A DNA stretch of 64,000 nt from Thermotoga sp. Mc24 (GCF_000784835.1 NZ_JSFH01000004.1:158982-222981), one strand, 5' to 3'; counted from the stretch's first letter, positions 7,344 to 16,919 are shown. The notes: a model not told the origin generated them from the sequence alone. Made by a program: numbers and translations.

Positions 7344-8146
7344 ATTTCAAAAACGTTGTGGTTTCCTTCTCTTCCGTAAATGATTCTGAATCCGTGCATT
7401 TCAAAAAATTCCCTTGCGAGGTACAGGCCCAGTCCTGTACCTTTGCTTTTTTTCTTTTTCTCGAAGAGGTTTGCGCGCACCTCGTAGGGAATCTCTGGCC
7501 CGGGACCTTTCACAATGACTCTGTCTTTTTTCACATAGACTTCCACCGGTCCCGAAGAGTACTTCACGGCGTTTTCTATCACGTTGTAAAAGGCTCTGAA
7601 AAGTTTCACGGGATCAGCTTCGACTATCACAGCGTCATTGTATTTGAAACTGACCATCCCAGGGAATTTTTCTACCACATCGTTCACGAGTTCGACGAGA
7701 TTTACAGGCTCTTTTCTCAACCTTTCGAGACCGGCTTCGAGCCTGGCGAATTCGTAGAATTCTTCTATGATCTTCTGCAGATTTTCGTCCTCAACCTTGT
7801 TCCATATGAGCGATTTCACATCATGCACAAAACCGGTGACGATGTCTTTCAATTTTTCTGTTTCTTTTTCCTGAATCAGCGAATTTTCAACTACTGAGTT
7901 CACCTCTTCGGCGAGTTTCGTGATCTCGTCGTTCAGGAAGTCTTCAAATCGGCTTTTTCTGGCCACGGATTCCCTGAGCTTCCTCAATCTACTGGTCACC
8001 AAAATATGGGTAGTGAGGCTGACAAAGAGCGCTGAAAAAAAGGAGAAAACAACGACATCCACAAAATCCATCCTGTTTCCCCAAAAAATTCCGAGTAAAG
8101 CGATGTTCACAAGAAAGGTAATGAGAAAAGTTCTCAGAGAAATCAT
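7289..8146 (-). CDS. Membrane sensor histidine kinase
   Basis: A 285-residue two-component kinase. Two membrane helices (about residues 6-23 and 30-50) are joined by a very short loop, so there is no outer sensing domain; the stimulus probably acts inside the membrane or from the cytoplasm. A coiled linker follows. The phospho-acceptor region reads FVHDVKSLI (His108) instead of the usual HELRTPL. The ATPase has an N box (NVIENAVKYS), a poorly kept G1 region and GTGLGLYLAREFFEMHG. The ATG overlaps the stop of the response regulator by 4 bp, and GGGGGGAG precedes it. Being last in the metal-uptake operon, it may sense metal or envelope state; that is inference from position only. Confidence 0.88.
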   Translation of the reverse strand: MISLRTFLITFLVNIALLGIFWGNRMDFVDVVVFSFFSALFVSLTTHILVTSRLRKLRESVARKSRFEDFLNDEITKLAEEVNSVVENSLIQEKETEKLKDIVTGFVHDVKSLIWNKVEDENLQKIIEEFYEFARLEAGLERLRKEPVNLVELVNDVVEKFPGMVSFKYNDAVIVEADPVKLFRAFYNVIENAVKYSSGPVEVYVKKDRVIVKGPGPEIPYEVRANLFEKKKKSKGTGLGLYLAREFFEMHGFRIIYGREGNHNVFEIHTGYTGMSSVKSERDSR

Positions 8147-8805
8147 CTTTCTCCCCCCGTGAACATGTAACCCACACCCCAGATGGTCTTTATGTATCGA
8201 GGACGATTTGGGTCGTCCTCTATGGCTTTTCTGATTCTCTTTATGACCGTATCCACAACCCTTGGTGAGACAGGGTCTTCCCAGAAGGTCTCCAAGAGTT
8301 TCTCTCGCGCGACGACTTTCCCGGCGTTTTCTGCAAGAAAGAGCAGTATCTCGAATTCTTTTTTGGGAAGATGTATTCTTTTCCCTCTTAAAAACACAGC
8401 AAAACCAGTGGCATCTATCTTCAGATCTCCGAAGTCGTACAGTCCCTTCTTTTCCCTCTCCAGAAACCTTTTCGCTCTTGCAAGAAGTATTTCCGGGTTG
8501 AACGGTTTTGTCACGTAGTCGTCCGCCCCCGCTTCGAATCCTTTCAGAACGCTTTCATCATCGGAAAGGAGCGTAAGGAGTATCACCCAGGTTTCGGGTC
8601 GGGTTTCTTTTATCATCCTGCAGATCTCGTAACCGCTGTAGTCTGGAAGCATGACGTCCAAAACCACAACATGAAAGACTTCCTCGTCGTTCAAAAAATC
8701 TTCTCCTGTGAGGAAGGTTTTTACCTCTCCCAGTTGCTGGAGTTTCTCACTCACCGTTTTCAAAATGTTTCTGTCGTCATCCACAACGGCTATCTTCCAC
8801 ATCAT
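8143..8805 (-). CDS. drrB: OmpR/PhoB-family response regulator
   Basis: A 220-residue regulator. The receiver domain (1-120) has the acidic pair DDD at 9-11, phospho-acceptor Asp50 in VVVLDVMLPD, switch Thr78 and Lys100 in YVTKPFN. The C-terminal winged helix (about 125-218) has the usual PhoB pattern: ILLFLAENAGKVVAREKLLETFW, then RVVDTVIKRIRKAI and KTIWGVGYMF. From memory this corresponds to T. maritima DrrB, of known structure. Its start overlaps the stop of the metal permease gene by 4 bp (ATGA), and no ribosome site is visible, so it is translated by coupling. The partner kinase follows directly. Confidence 0.92.
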   Translation of the reverse strand: MMWKIAVVDDDRNILKTVSEKLQQLGEVKTFLTGEDFLNDEEVFHVVVLDVMLPDYSGYEICRMIKETRPETWVILLTLLSDDESVLKGFEAGADDYVTKPFNPEILLARAKRFLEREKKGLYDFGDLKIDATGFAVFLRGKRIHLPKKEFEILLFLAENAGKVVAREKLLETFWEDPVSPRVVDTVIKRIRKAIEDDPNRPRYIKTIWGVGYMFTGGER

Positions 8806-9599
8806 GAGAATTTTAGCATTGGAAGGAAAGAAACGAAAGCGATGATCACAACAACCGGACCTGGTGGTAGGTCGAGAGTGTAGGCAGTCAGAAACCCCAC
8901 GAAGAAAACGCCGGTGCTGAAGATGACGGATATCACTGTGAGTGACCAGAGAGATTTTCCGAATATCTTCGAGACGAGTCCCGGGAGGATCAGAAGTGCA
9001 CCTGTGAGGATCACACCAACCACTTTGACGGTCGTCACCACGGCGATAGCGATGAACGACGTGATCAGAAAACGGATTAGATCCGTTTTTATGCCATAGA
9101 ACCTGGCCATTTTTTCATCTACTATGAAATACTTGATGTCCCATCTGAACACCGCGGTAAGGATCACACTCAGAGTGAGAACAACAGCCGTTATCACGAC
9201 GTCGGTGTTGTTCACAAGGAGCACGTCGCCAAACAGATACCCCATCACATCTGTCTGATACCTTCCCGAAACAGAAAAGAGCACCACCCCGACGGCCATG
9301 AAGAAGGGAAGGAGGATACCTATGGCACTGCTTTCGCTGATCTTGGAGCGAGAAAAGAGACTCACCGCAAAAGCGAAAAGAAGTGCCGTGGCAAAGGCGA
9401 TCAATCTGTGGTCCGCTCCTGTGAGAGTGGCTACGGCAAGCCCGGCAAAGACCGCGTGTGCGGTTCCATCTCCTATGAACTCCATTCTTCTAAAAACCAC
9501 TATTGGAGAAACAAGGCCCGATAGAGATGCGACCAGAATTCCCCCAACGAAAGCTGTCCTTAAGAAACTGTACTCAACGAGATCGTGAAAGAAACTCAA
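8802..9599 (-). CDS. znuB: ZnuB-type metal ABC transporter permease
   Basis: A 265-residue membrane protein of the ABC-3 family with about eight predicted helices. It has the typical stretch SGLVSPIVVFRRMEFIGDGTAHAVFAG near the N-terminus and LTGALLILPGLVSK near the C-terminus, where the ATPase contacts lie. The frame is open to 9650, but the TTG at 9599 is preferred: it has GGGAGGGG six bases upstream and overlaps the znuC stop codon by exactly 4 bp, like the other joints in this operon. Works with ZnuA and ZnuC to import zinc or possibly manganese. Confidence 0.88.
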   Translation of the reverse strand: MSFFHDLVEYSFLRTAFVGGILVASLSGLVSPIVVFRRMEFIGDGTAHAVFAGLAVATLTGADHRLIAFATALLFAFAVSLFSRSKISESSAIGILLPFFMAVGVVLFSVSGRYQTDVMGYLFGDVLLVNNTDVVITAVVLTLSVILTAVFRWDIKYFIVDEKMARFYGIKTDLIRFLITSFIAIAVVTTVKVVGVILTGALLILPGLVSKIFGKSLWSLTVISVIFSTGVFFVGFLTAYTLDLPPGPVVVIIAFVSFLPMLKFS

Positions 9600-10318
9600 T
9601 CTCTTCCCCTCCCATGGTAGATCTCGTAGTGTCTTGTTCCTCTGATCCATATGTCGAAGTCTGTGAAGATTTTCTTGAGGTCTTCGGGATTGATCGTTTC
9701 AGTGGGACCGTGGCAGTGAAGGGTCTTGTTGAGACACAGGATGGTACTGCATTCTTTGAACACCATGCCGATGTCGTGGCTGACCATGATGACTGTGATA
9801 TTTTTTTCTTTCCTAAATCGGTTCAGAAGCTCGTAAAAGGAAGCCTTCCCCATTTCATCCACTCCAGCCTCAGGTTCGTCCAATACGAGAATATCTGGAT
9901 CTGAAAGAAGAGCCCTCGCGAGTGATAGTCTCTGGAATTCACCACCTGAGAGGTTTTTTATCAGATCGTTTTCTTTGTGAAGGATCCCCACATCTTTCAA
10001 GGTCGATCTCACCTTTCCCCAGTCTATCTTTCTGTACCTGCCGTACATTCCCATCGCAGCGAACTCTTTTACGGTGATGGGAAACTCTCTCTGAACCTGA
10101 TGGAGCTGTGGAAGGTAACCTATCTTCCCCCTGACTTTTACCTTGCCTTCATAATTCTTTATCTCCCCCACCAGAATTTTTACAAGCGTGGTTTTCCCTG
10201 CCCCGTTCGGGCCGATTATTCCAACGAATTCTCCTTCTTCCACGGAGAAGGTTACATTCTTCAGGATCTCAAAATCGTTTATTCTGTAGGTCAGATTCTT
10301 CACCTCTACGATTTTCAT
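9596..10318 (-). CDS. znuC: ZnuC-type metal ABC transporter ATPase
   Basis: A 240-residue ABC ATPase. Walker A GPNGAGKTT at about 38-46, Q-loop LPQLHQ, signature LSGGEFQRLSLARALL, Walker B ILVLDEP followed by EAGVD, and the H-loop VSHD. The C-terminal extension with CLNKTLHCHG is typical of the zinc/manganese branch. Its start overlaps the stop codon of znuA by 4 bp. Energises uptake through ZnuB; zinc is favoured because the operon begins with a Fur-family gene and a perfect palindromic operator. Confidence 0.9.
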   Translation of the reverse strand: MKIVEVKNLTYRINDFEILKNVTFSVEEGEFVGIIGPNGAGKTTLVKILVGEIKNYEGKVKVRGKIGYLPQLHQVQREFPITVKEFAAMGMYGRYRKIDWGKVRSTLKDVGILHKENDLIKNLSGGEFQRLSLARALLSDPDILVLDEPEAGVDEMGKASFYELLNRFRKEKNITVIMVSHDIGMVFKECSTILCLNKTLHCHGPTETINPEDLKKIFTDFDIWIRGTRHYEIYHGRGRD

Positions 10319-11118
10319 TTCAGGGCCTCCTGGATCACAGAAAGATTCTTCCTCAGGAGTTCCACGATCGTCTTTTCTCCGTTCACTCCGAGGGGATCGA
10401 GCACGAAGCTTTTCATTCTCAGTTCTTTTTCGAGGCTCGAAAGAATCTCTGCCGGCTGCTGCGGTTCCCTGAACAGGGCAGCAATCTGTTCTTTTTTCCT
10501 GAGGATCTCTTTGATCGTGGAAAAACTCGTGCTGTGTTCATGACCGCTGGAGAGTGGTATCAATTCCAGGCCGAATTCCTTGAAGAAGTACGTAAAACTC
10601 GGATGAGCCATCACTACCGTTTTTCCGGTGTAAGGGAGGAGTGTTTTGAAGGAATCTCTGATCACGGTGTCTAGGTCGCTTATGATCTCTTCTGCTTTCT
10701 GTTTTATTTCGCTCTTTTTTTCTGGGAATTTTTCGATGAGAACCTGGTACAGTCCAGGAACGATGTAGTATTTGAGGAAGAAAGGATCGAGCCAGATGTG
10801 AGGGTTCTCGTCGATGAGAAGAAGTGCTGGAATGAAGTCTGAAACGAAAACTGTCTTTTCTTTGTATTTTTCCAAATACGTTTCCAATCCGAGTCCGTTC
10901 GCTACGATCAGATCCGATTCTTCCAGAGTCTTAGCGTCGGAAGGCTTTAGTGAAAACAAGTGTGGATTTGCTCCAGGGGGAACAAGGAGCTTTACGCTCG
11001 CTGTATCACCGAGTAGCTGAGAAACGATGAGATAGTACGGGTTTATCGTGGTCACGATAGTTTTGCCGAAACTCAAAACAGCGACAATGAGTACTAGAAG
11101 GAGAAGAATCCTCTTCAT
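10315..11118 (-). CDS. znuA: ZnuA-type metal-binding periplasmic protein
   Basis: A 267-residue cluster A-I binding protein. A signal peptide (KRILLLLVLIVAVLSFG) is followed by the mature protein. Metal ligands expected in the family are visible as His in GANPHLFSL, His in ENPHIWLDP and His in MAHPSFTYF, with an acidic residue near the end (VLDPLG). The His-rich loop of many ZnuA proteins is absent, leaving manganese or zinc open. The start is the ATG at 11118, with GGAGGTGG in front, overlapping the fur stop codon by 4 bp; an upstream in-frame start would lengthen an already complete signal peptide. Confidence 0.88.
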   Translation of the reverse strand: MKRILLLLVLIVAVLSFGKTIVTTINPYYLIVSQLLGDTASVKLLVPPGANPHLFSLKPSDAKTLEESDLIVANGLGLETYLEKYKEKTVFVSDFIPALLLIDENPHIWLDPFFLKYYIVPGLYQVLIEKFPEKKSEIKQKAEEIISDLDTVIRDSFKTLLPYTGKTVVMAHPSFTYFFKEFGLELIPLSSGHEHSTSFSTIKEILRKKEQIAALFREPQQPAEILSSLEKELRMKSFVLDPLGVNGEKTIVELLRKNLSVIQEALK

Positions 11119-11480
11119 TTTTCCACCTCCTTTTTGCATTCCTTACAGATTCCGTGAATCAAAAACAGATGACTTTCTTCAGAGAAATCGTACTTTTTCT
11201 GGAGTTTTTCAAGAAATTCATCCACGCATTCTTCGAAAGGAAAGAGCTTCCCGCATTTCTCACAGATCAAAAAGTGATAGTGTCTTTTCTTCTTGAAGAA
11301 GTATCTCGGGCCACCCACACTGAAAGAACCCACGAGGTTTCTTTCCTCTAAAAACTTCAATGCCCTGTAGACCGTGGAGAGGTTCACATCCAGTTTTCGA
11401 TGTATCTCCTCGGCAGTGAGAGGGACTCTGGAAGATTCGATTATCTCAAGAACGGCTTCCCTGTTTTTTGTCATCCTCAT
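11115..11480 (-). CDS. fur: Fur-family metal-responsive repressor, probably Zur
   Basis: A 121-residue Fur-family regulator. An N-terminal winged helix (TKNREAVLEIIE...STVYRALKFLEE) is followed by the dimer/metal domain with HYHF (His67, His69) and two Cys pairs, CEKC (73, 76) and CKEC (112, 115), the structural zinc site. It heads the operon fur-znuA-znuC-znuB-RR-HK, so it most likely represses its own operon when metal is plentiful. The operator candidate 10 bases before the start overlaps the ribosome site. The ATG at 11474 is an alternative start, with a slightly better distance from AGGTGA. Confidence 0.9.
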   Translation of the reverse strand: MRMTKNREAVLEIIESSRVPLTAEEIHRKLDVNLSTVYRALKFLEERNLVGSFSVGGPRYFFKKKRHYHFLICEKCGKLFPFEECVDEFLEKLQKKYDFSEESHLFLIHGICKECKKEVEK

Positions 11481-11489
11481 ACTCTCACC

Positions 11490-11510
11490 TGCAAATGCAA
11501 AGCATTTGCA
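11490..11510 (-). promoter_or_regulatory. Perfect palindromic operator of the fur-znu operon
   Basis: Arms TGCAAATGC and GCATTTGCA are separated by AAA: 18 of 18 arm bases match. It lies between a -10-like TATAAC (11517-11512, minus strand) and the start codon, and one arm runs into the SD AGGTGA. A bound dimer would block transcription right at the start site, as is usual for Zur and Fur. Binding by this Fur-family protein is inferred from its position. Confidence 0.72.
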
Positions 11511-11603
11511 AGTTATATTGTACTACACACAGTTGCTGATTTCAAGATATCATTCAAACATTGTACTGATGATATATTTCTCAGTATTCATCGTGCTCTC
11601 CGA

Positions 11604-11625
11604 TTATACCGTATTATGGTATAAT
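11604..11625 (+). promoter_or_regulatory. Extended -10 promoter of kamA inside a palindrome
   Basis: An inverted repeat TTATACC (11604-11610) / GGTATAA (11618-11624) contains the extended -10 sequence TGGTATAAT (11617-11625). No clear -35 hexamer is seen. A repressor bound to the palindrome would cover the -10. It is about 110 bases before the start codon, which leaves a leader that contains a hairpin with a T-run. Confidence 0.5.
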
Positions 11626-11652
11626 GAAAATGGATGGCAGATGTCGTATTCG

Positions 11653-11678
11653 TCGAAGCTGAGTTCTTCGATTTTTTT
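11653..11678 (+). terminator. Small hairpin with T-run in the kamA leader
   Basis: Stem TCGAAG (11653-11658) / CTTCGA (11666-11671) with a 7-base loop, followed by TTTTTTT. It has the form of a Rho-independent terminator and lies between the promoter and the ribosome site. The 6-bp stem would be weak at growth temperatures near 80 C, so it may act as a partial attenuator or not at all. Confidence 0.4.
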
Positions 11679-11736
11679 AAGGGGTTTATTTTAGAAAATA
11701 TAACTTTGTTAAAACAAAAATCAGGAGGTGATTCGA

Positions 11737-12834
11737 TTGAAGGTGAAATACTACACCAGCATAACACAGGTGGAACAATTGTCTCCTGAAGAAAGAGAGA
11801 GGTTGAAGAGGGTAGAGGAAAAGTACCGATTCAGAGCCAACTCTTATTACTTGAGTCTCATAGACTGGTCAGACCCTGATGACCCTATCAGGAAGATCAT
11901 AGTACCCGAGAAGGACGAGCTAGAAGAATGGGGAACGCTGGATGCTTCTAACGAAAAATCTTACACCGTTGCGAAGGGGCTTCAGCACAAATACCCGGAC
12001 ACGGCCCTCTTTCTTGTGAACGATGTTTGTGGTGGATTTTGCAGATTTTGTTTCAGGAAGAGACTCTTCATAAACGTTGGAGCCGAAGTCATACGAGACA
12101 TCACACCTCAACTCGATTACATCCGCACTCACAAAGAGATAACGAACGTTTTGCTCACGGGAGGAGATCCGCTGCTTTTATCGACAGAAAAGCTGGAAAA
12201 GATAGTGAGTTCCTTGAGAGAGATAGATCACGTTCAAATTATCAGAATAGGTAGTAAGATACCAGCGTTTAACCCTTACAGAATAATAGACGATCCGGAT
12301 CTGTTGAAGATGATCAGAAAGTACAGCACAAAAGAGAAGAAGATATACGTGATGACACAGTTCAACCACCCCCGGGAACTGACCAGGGAAGCGATAGAAG
12401 CGGTGAATCTTTTGAAAGACGCAGGAGCGGTGCTTTGCAATCAGACTCCTCTTCTGAGGGGAATAAACGACGATCCTGAAGTGCTCGGTGAGCTTCTGGA
12501 CAGACTTTCCTTTGTTGGAGTGACTCCCTACTACGTGTTCCAGAACAGGCCTGTTTCTGGAAACAGGAAATTCGCCGTTCCGATTGAAGAGGGTTACGAG
12601 ATCTTCACGAAAGCGATTTCGAACATATCTGGTGTCGCCAAGCGGGTCAGATACGTTATGTCTCACAGAACAGGGAAGATAGAAATCGCAGCCCTCACGA
12701 AAGATTTCATCGTTTTCAAATACCATAGAGCACACGATGAGAAGAATAGAAGAAAAGTCATGGTGTACAAGAGGAATCCCCAGGCGCTCTGGTTCGACGA
12801 CTACGGTGAACTTTTGGAAGAATACACCGTGTGA
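11737..12834 (+). CDS. kamA: KamA-family radical SAM protein (lysine 2,3-aminomutase-like, substrate uncertain)
   Basis: A 365-residue radical SAM enzyme. The cluster motif is CGGFCRFC (Cys98, 102, 105 from this start), followed by FRKR, and GGDPLLL in the SAM-binding region, all as in lysine 2,3-aminomutase. The PLP-binding Lys is probably the one in SHRTGKIEI. In true lysine aminomutase the matching motif is DAPGGGGK, whose Asp holds the lysine side chain; that Asp is a Val here, so the substrate may differ. The start is the TTG at 11737, six bases after AGGAGGTG; a GTG at 11728 would overlap the ribosome site. It stands alone, with a hairpin at its end. Confidence 0.8.
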   Translation: MKVKYYTSITQVEQLSPEERERLKRVEEKYRFRANSYYLSLIDWSDPDDPIRKIIVPEKDELEEWGTLDASNEKSYTVAKGLQHKYPDTALFLVNDVCGGFCRFCFRKRLFINVGAEVIRDITPQLDYIRTHKEITNVLLTGGDPLLLSTEKLEKIVSSLREIDHVQIIRIGSKIPAFNPYRIIDDPDLLKMIRKYSTKEKKIYVMTQFNHPRELTREAIEAVNLLKDAGAVLCNQTPLLRGINDDPEVLGELLDRLSFVGVTPYYVFQNRPVSGNRKFAVPIEEGYEIFTKAISNISGVAKRVRYVMSHRTGKIEIAALTKDFIVFKYHRAHDEKNRRKVMVYKRNPQALWFDDYGELLEEYTV

Positions 12835-12851
12835 ATCCCCCTGCCGGGGGA

Positions 12852-12853
<2 letters not shown>
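12834..12853. terminator. Hairpin shared by two convergent gene ends
   Basis: Perfect stem AATCCCCC (12834-12841) / GGGGGATT (12846-12853) with loop TGCC. It overlaps the last base of the kamA stop codon and the stop codon of the convergent nitroreductase. There is no T-run on either side, so it may block or trim transcripts rather than act as a standard terminator. Confidence 0.55.
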
Positions 12854-14278
<1,425 letters not shown>

Positions 14279-16762
14279 TCACTCACACTTTGACCAGCCG
14301 CAGTTCTTACAGCTCACGCATCCCTCTTGCTTTATCAGGGAATTCTTTGAGAGACAAACGGGACAGTACACGTTTCCTTCGTCATCCACGTAGTAACCGC
14401 TTTGCCATCTGAGGTTGTGCGCCACTATGAATTTTTCTCTTTCGATCGGTTCTTCCTCACTCTCTGGTGCTTCTTCACCCGTTCTGAGCCACAGTTTTGC
14501 GAAGTCTTCAAGCGCTTTCTTGATTTCTTCAGCTAGACCCTTGCAGTACTCTCCTTTCACCTTCGAAAGCTGTTCTACTATTTCATCTATGGAAACTCCC
14601 GCTCTGAGAGCTATTGAGGAGAGTCTTCCTATCGCTTCGGCCATTTCACTGCCGTTGGAAATGAATATCTCCACTGCTTCTCCCGTGTCGTCGAAAGATA
14701 TCGTTATGTAAGTGGTACCATCGGGCCTCTTGTACTTTCTCGTGACGCTTCTGAGAGTATCTTTTCTCGGTCTTGGGTGGAGCTTCAGCTTCTCATCGAC
14801 GACGAAGAACTGAACCTTTGGAGCCTCCGGTGTTTTCAAGGCTTTCGTCAGCACCTGTGTTTGTAAAGAACCGTCTCTGTACACGGTGATGCCCCTAACG
14901 TTTGTTCTGAGAGCTTCAAGGTATACGTTGAGAACATCATCCACGGTTGCGCTCTGAGGCATGTTGATTGTTTTGGAGATGTTGTTATCAACGTACCTCT
15001 GGAAAGCATCCTGCATGAGCAGGTGATCCATCGGATCTATATCGAGTGCGACCACAAAGACTTTCTTTATCTTCTCCGGAACATCCGGGATATCCTTCAA
15101 GCTTCCCTTTTCTATGAGTTCTTTCTCTATCTTCTTGAGAATCTCCGGATTCAACTTCTCTCTGAGCACCTGGTTCACGTAGAGAAAAGGCTCTTTCGTC
15201 CCGTCTTCCTTCGTCACGAATCTGGTGTACGCGAGGAGGAAATTTGGTTCCAGTCCCGACGAAGTGTCCGCTATGTTCGAGATCGAACCGGTGGGTGCGA
15301 TCGTCAGAAGAGCGACGTTTCTTCTAAACTCTTTTGTCATCTTCATGGTTTCTCTTATCTCATCGTCGTAGTTGCTCATACCCATGGCGAAGGGGACAAA
15401 GCCGTCTTCCGTCTTGTACCTTGAGATCTCAAGGAGTGGAAAGTTCCCTTTTTCTTTTCCGAGTTCATAAGAAGTCCTGTGCGCGTGGAGTGCTATGAAA
15501 GCCATGAGATTGGCTGCGAAGTCCCGAGCCTCCTGGGAATTGTAAGGAATTTCGAGCTTGTAGAGAAGATCGGCGAATCCCATTATTCCAAGACCGAGTC
15601 TTCTACTTTCTCTGATCGCTTTTGTGATCTTGTCTATTGGAAACACGTTCACATCGATGACGTTGTCAAGAAAACGAACGGCTATTTGAACGAGCTCTTG
15701 AAGTGCCTCTAAATCTACAAAACCATCGTTGTAGAACTTTGCGATGTCGATGGAACCGAGGTTGCAGGCTTCGTAATCTGAAAGCCCAATCTCACCGCAC
15801 GGGTTGGTTGAGTTGATCTTTCTGTGCGGGTAGAGTGGATAGTATTTGTTCATCTCTCCGAGGAAGGCAAGTCCTGGATCCCCACTCTTCCAGGCGTTTG
15901 TGGCAATTTTTCTGAAGAGATCCCTGATCTTAACCTTCTTTCTGATCGCACTCCTTGGATGGGAGAGCTCGAGTTCACCATCTTCTTCGTAGAGTTTCAG
16001 AATCTCTTTCTTGTCCATCGGAAATCCAACAGAGAGGTTGAAGAAATTAAGCACCGCTTCTCCCGTGTTTTCCTTCTTTGCGTCTATGAATTCTTCTATG
16101 TCGGGGTGGTTTATGTTCAAAATACCCATCAACGCTCCACGCCTTCTGTAACCCTGTTTCACAACAGAGATAGCGGAGTTGAAGACGTGCATGAAAGAAA
16201 CAGGGCCGGACGCTTTCCCGTGTGTACCTGCCACGAAACTGCCCTTCGGCCTCAGCTCAGAAAAGTTGCTCCCCACTCCTCCTCCCACTTTCGTTATGAG
16301 CGCGTACTCTTTCACCGCTTCGAAGATCTCTTCGATGCTGTCACCAACGGGTACTACGAAACACGCGGAGAGCATATGAAGATGGTTTCTCGATCTGTAA
16401 ATTTCTTCGTAATCTTCCAATGTCATCTGATCAATGGGTTTCCACAGAAGCTCGTGTCTCACCCCGAGTCCTGCGTTGAAGAGGGTGGGACTGTTTGGAA
16501 TGAAGAGTCTTGCTTTCAAGACTTTGAAGAAAATATCTTCCCATTCTTTTATTCTGTCGAGTTTTTCGTTTTTCTTGTACGATGGATTCAGAAGCTCTGC
16601 TGTTGCTACAACTCTCGCCACCCTTCTTGCCACATCTTCCCATTTCGTTTCCAGATAATTCCCATCCAGATCCTTCATGAAATACCTGTCTCTGAGAATT
16701 ATCTGAGCATTTTTTGAAGGTTCAACGTCGATCCACCTTGAGATCAAATCGGACAATTTCAT
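14279..16762 (-). CDS. nrdJ: Adenosylcobalamin-dependent (class II) ribonucleotide reductase
   Basis: An 827-residue enzyme that makes deoxyribonucleotides with a radical started by coenzyme B12. The ten-stranded barrel shows the first active Cys in LSACFVVP, the radical loop NPCGEIGLSDYEACNLGSID (Asn, Cys and Glu of the active site), and LTIAPTGSISNIA for phosphate binding. The tail carries a Cys cluster CPVC...CVSCKNCGWSKC, which passes electrons from thioredoxin. The start is set at the ATG at 16762 behind AGGAGGGAG; the frame stays open to 16819, but that part has no ribosome site and covers the NrdR-type box. It depends on cobalamin, whose uptake genes lie at 57.5 kb. Confidence 0.95.
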   Translation of the reverse strand: MKLSDLISRWIDVEPSKNAQIILRDRYFMKDLDGNYLETKWEDVARRVARVVATAELLNPSYKKNEKLDRIKEWEDIFFKVLKARLFIPNSPTLFNAGLGVRHELLWKPIDQMTLEDYEEIYRSRNHLHMLSACFVVPVGDSIEEIFEAVKEYALITKVGGGVGSNFSELRPKGSFVAGTHGKASGPVSFMHVFNSAISVVKQGYRRRGALMGILNINHPDIEEFIDAKKENTGEAVLNFFNLSVGFPMDKKEILKLYEEDGELELSHPRSAIRKKVKIRDLFRKIATNAWKSGDPGLAFLGEMNKYYPLYPHRKINSTNPCGEIGLSDYEACNLGSIDIAKFYNDGFVDLEALQELVQIAVRFLDNVIDVNVFPIDKITKAIRESRRLGLGIMGFADLLYKLEIPYNSQEARDFAANLMAFIALHAHRTSYELGKEKGNFPLLEISRYKTEDGFVPFAMGMSNYDDEIRETMKMTKEFRRNVALLTIAPTGSISNIADTSSGLEPNFLLAYTRFVTKEDGTKEPFLYVNQVLREKLNPEILKKIEKELIEKGSLKDIPDVPEKIKKVFVVALDIDPMDHLLMQDAFQRYVDNNISKTINMPQSATVDDVLNVYLEALRTNVRGITVYRDGSLQTQVLTKALKTPEAPKVQFFVVDEKLKLHPRPRKDTLRSVTRKYKRPDGTTYITISFDDTGEAVEIFISNGSEMAEAIGRLSSIALRAGVSIDEIVEQLSKVKGEYCKGLAEEIKKALEDFAKLWLRTGEEAPESEEEPIEREKFIVAHNLRWQSGYYVDDEGNVYCPVCLSKNSLIKQEGCVSCKNCGWSKCE

Positions 16763-16780
16763 GTTCTCCCTCCTGTTTTT

Positions 16781-16796
16781 AAACAACATATTGTGT
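16781..16796. promoter_or_regulatory. NrdR box 1 upstream of nrdJ
   Basis: The known NrdR box is acaCwAtATaTwGtgt. This site fits at 14 of 16 positions, including C, A, ATAT, T and GTGT. It lies 19 bases before the nrdJ start codon. A second weaker site sits exactly 30 bp away, close to three helical turns, as for paired NrdR boxes in other bacteria. Confidence 0.6.
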
Positions 16797-16810
16797 GTTT
16801 TTTCACAGAA

Positions 16811-16826
16811 ATTCAACATGTGGTAG
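16811..16826. promoter_or_regulatory. NrdR box 2 (weak) upstream of nrdJ
   Basis: Core CAACATGTGG matches seven of the ten core positions of the NrdR box. Its centre is 30 bp from the centre of box 1. A -10-like TATAAT on the minus strand (16845-16840) lies just upstream, so both boxes are at and after the likely transcription start. Confidence 0.4.
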
Positions 16827-16919
16827 GGTTTCCCGAGAAATTATACATCACCATCCCGATGAAAATCTGAAACAGTATCAGAAAATTTCTAAAGGATTTC
16901 CCATGGTATCCTTTTGAAG

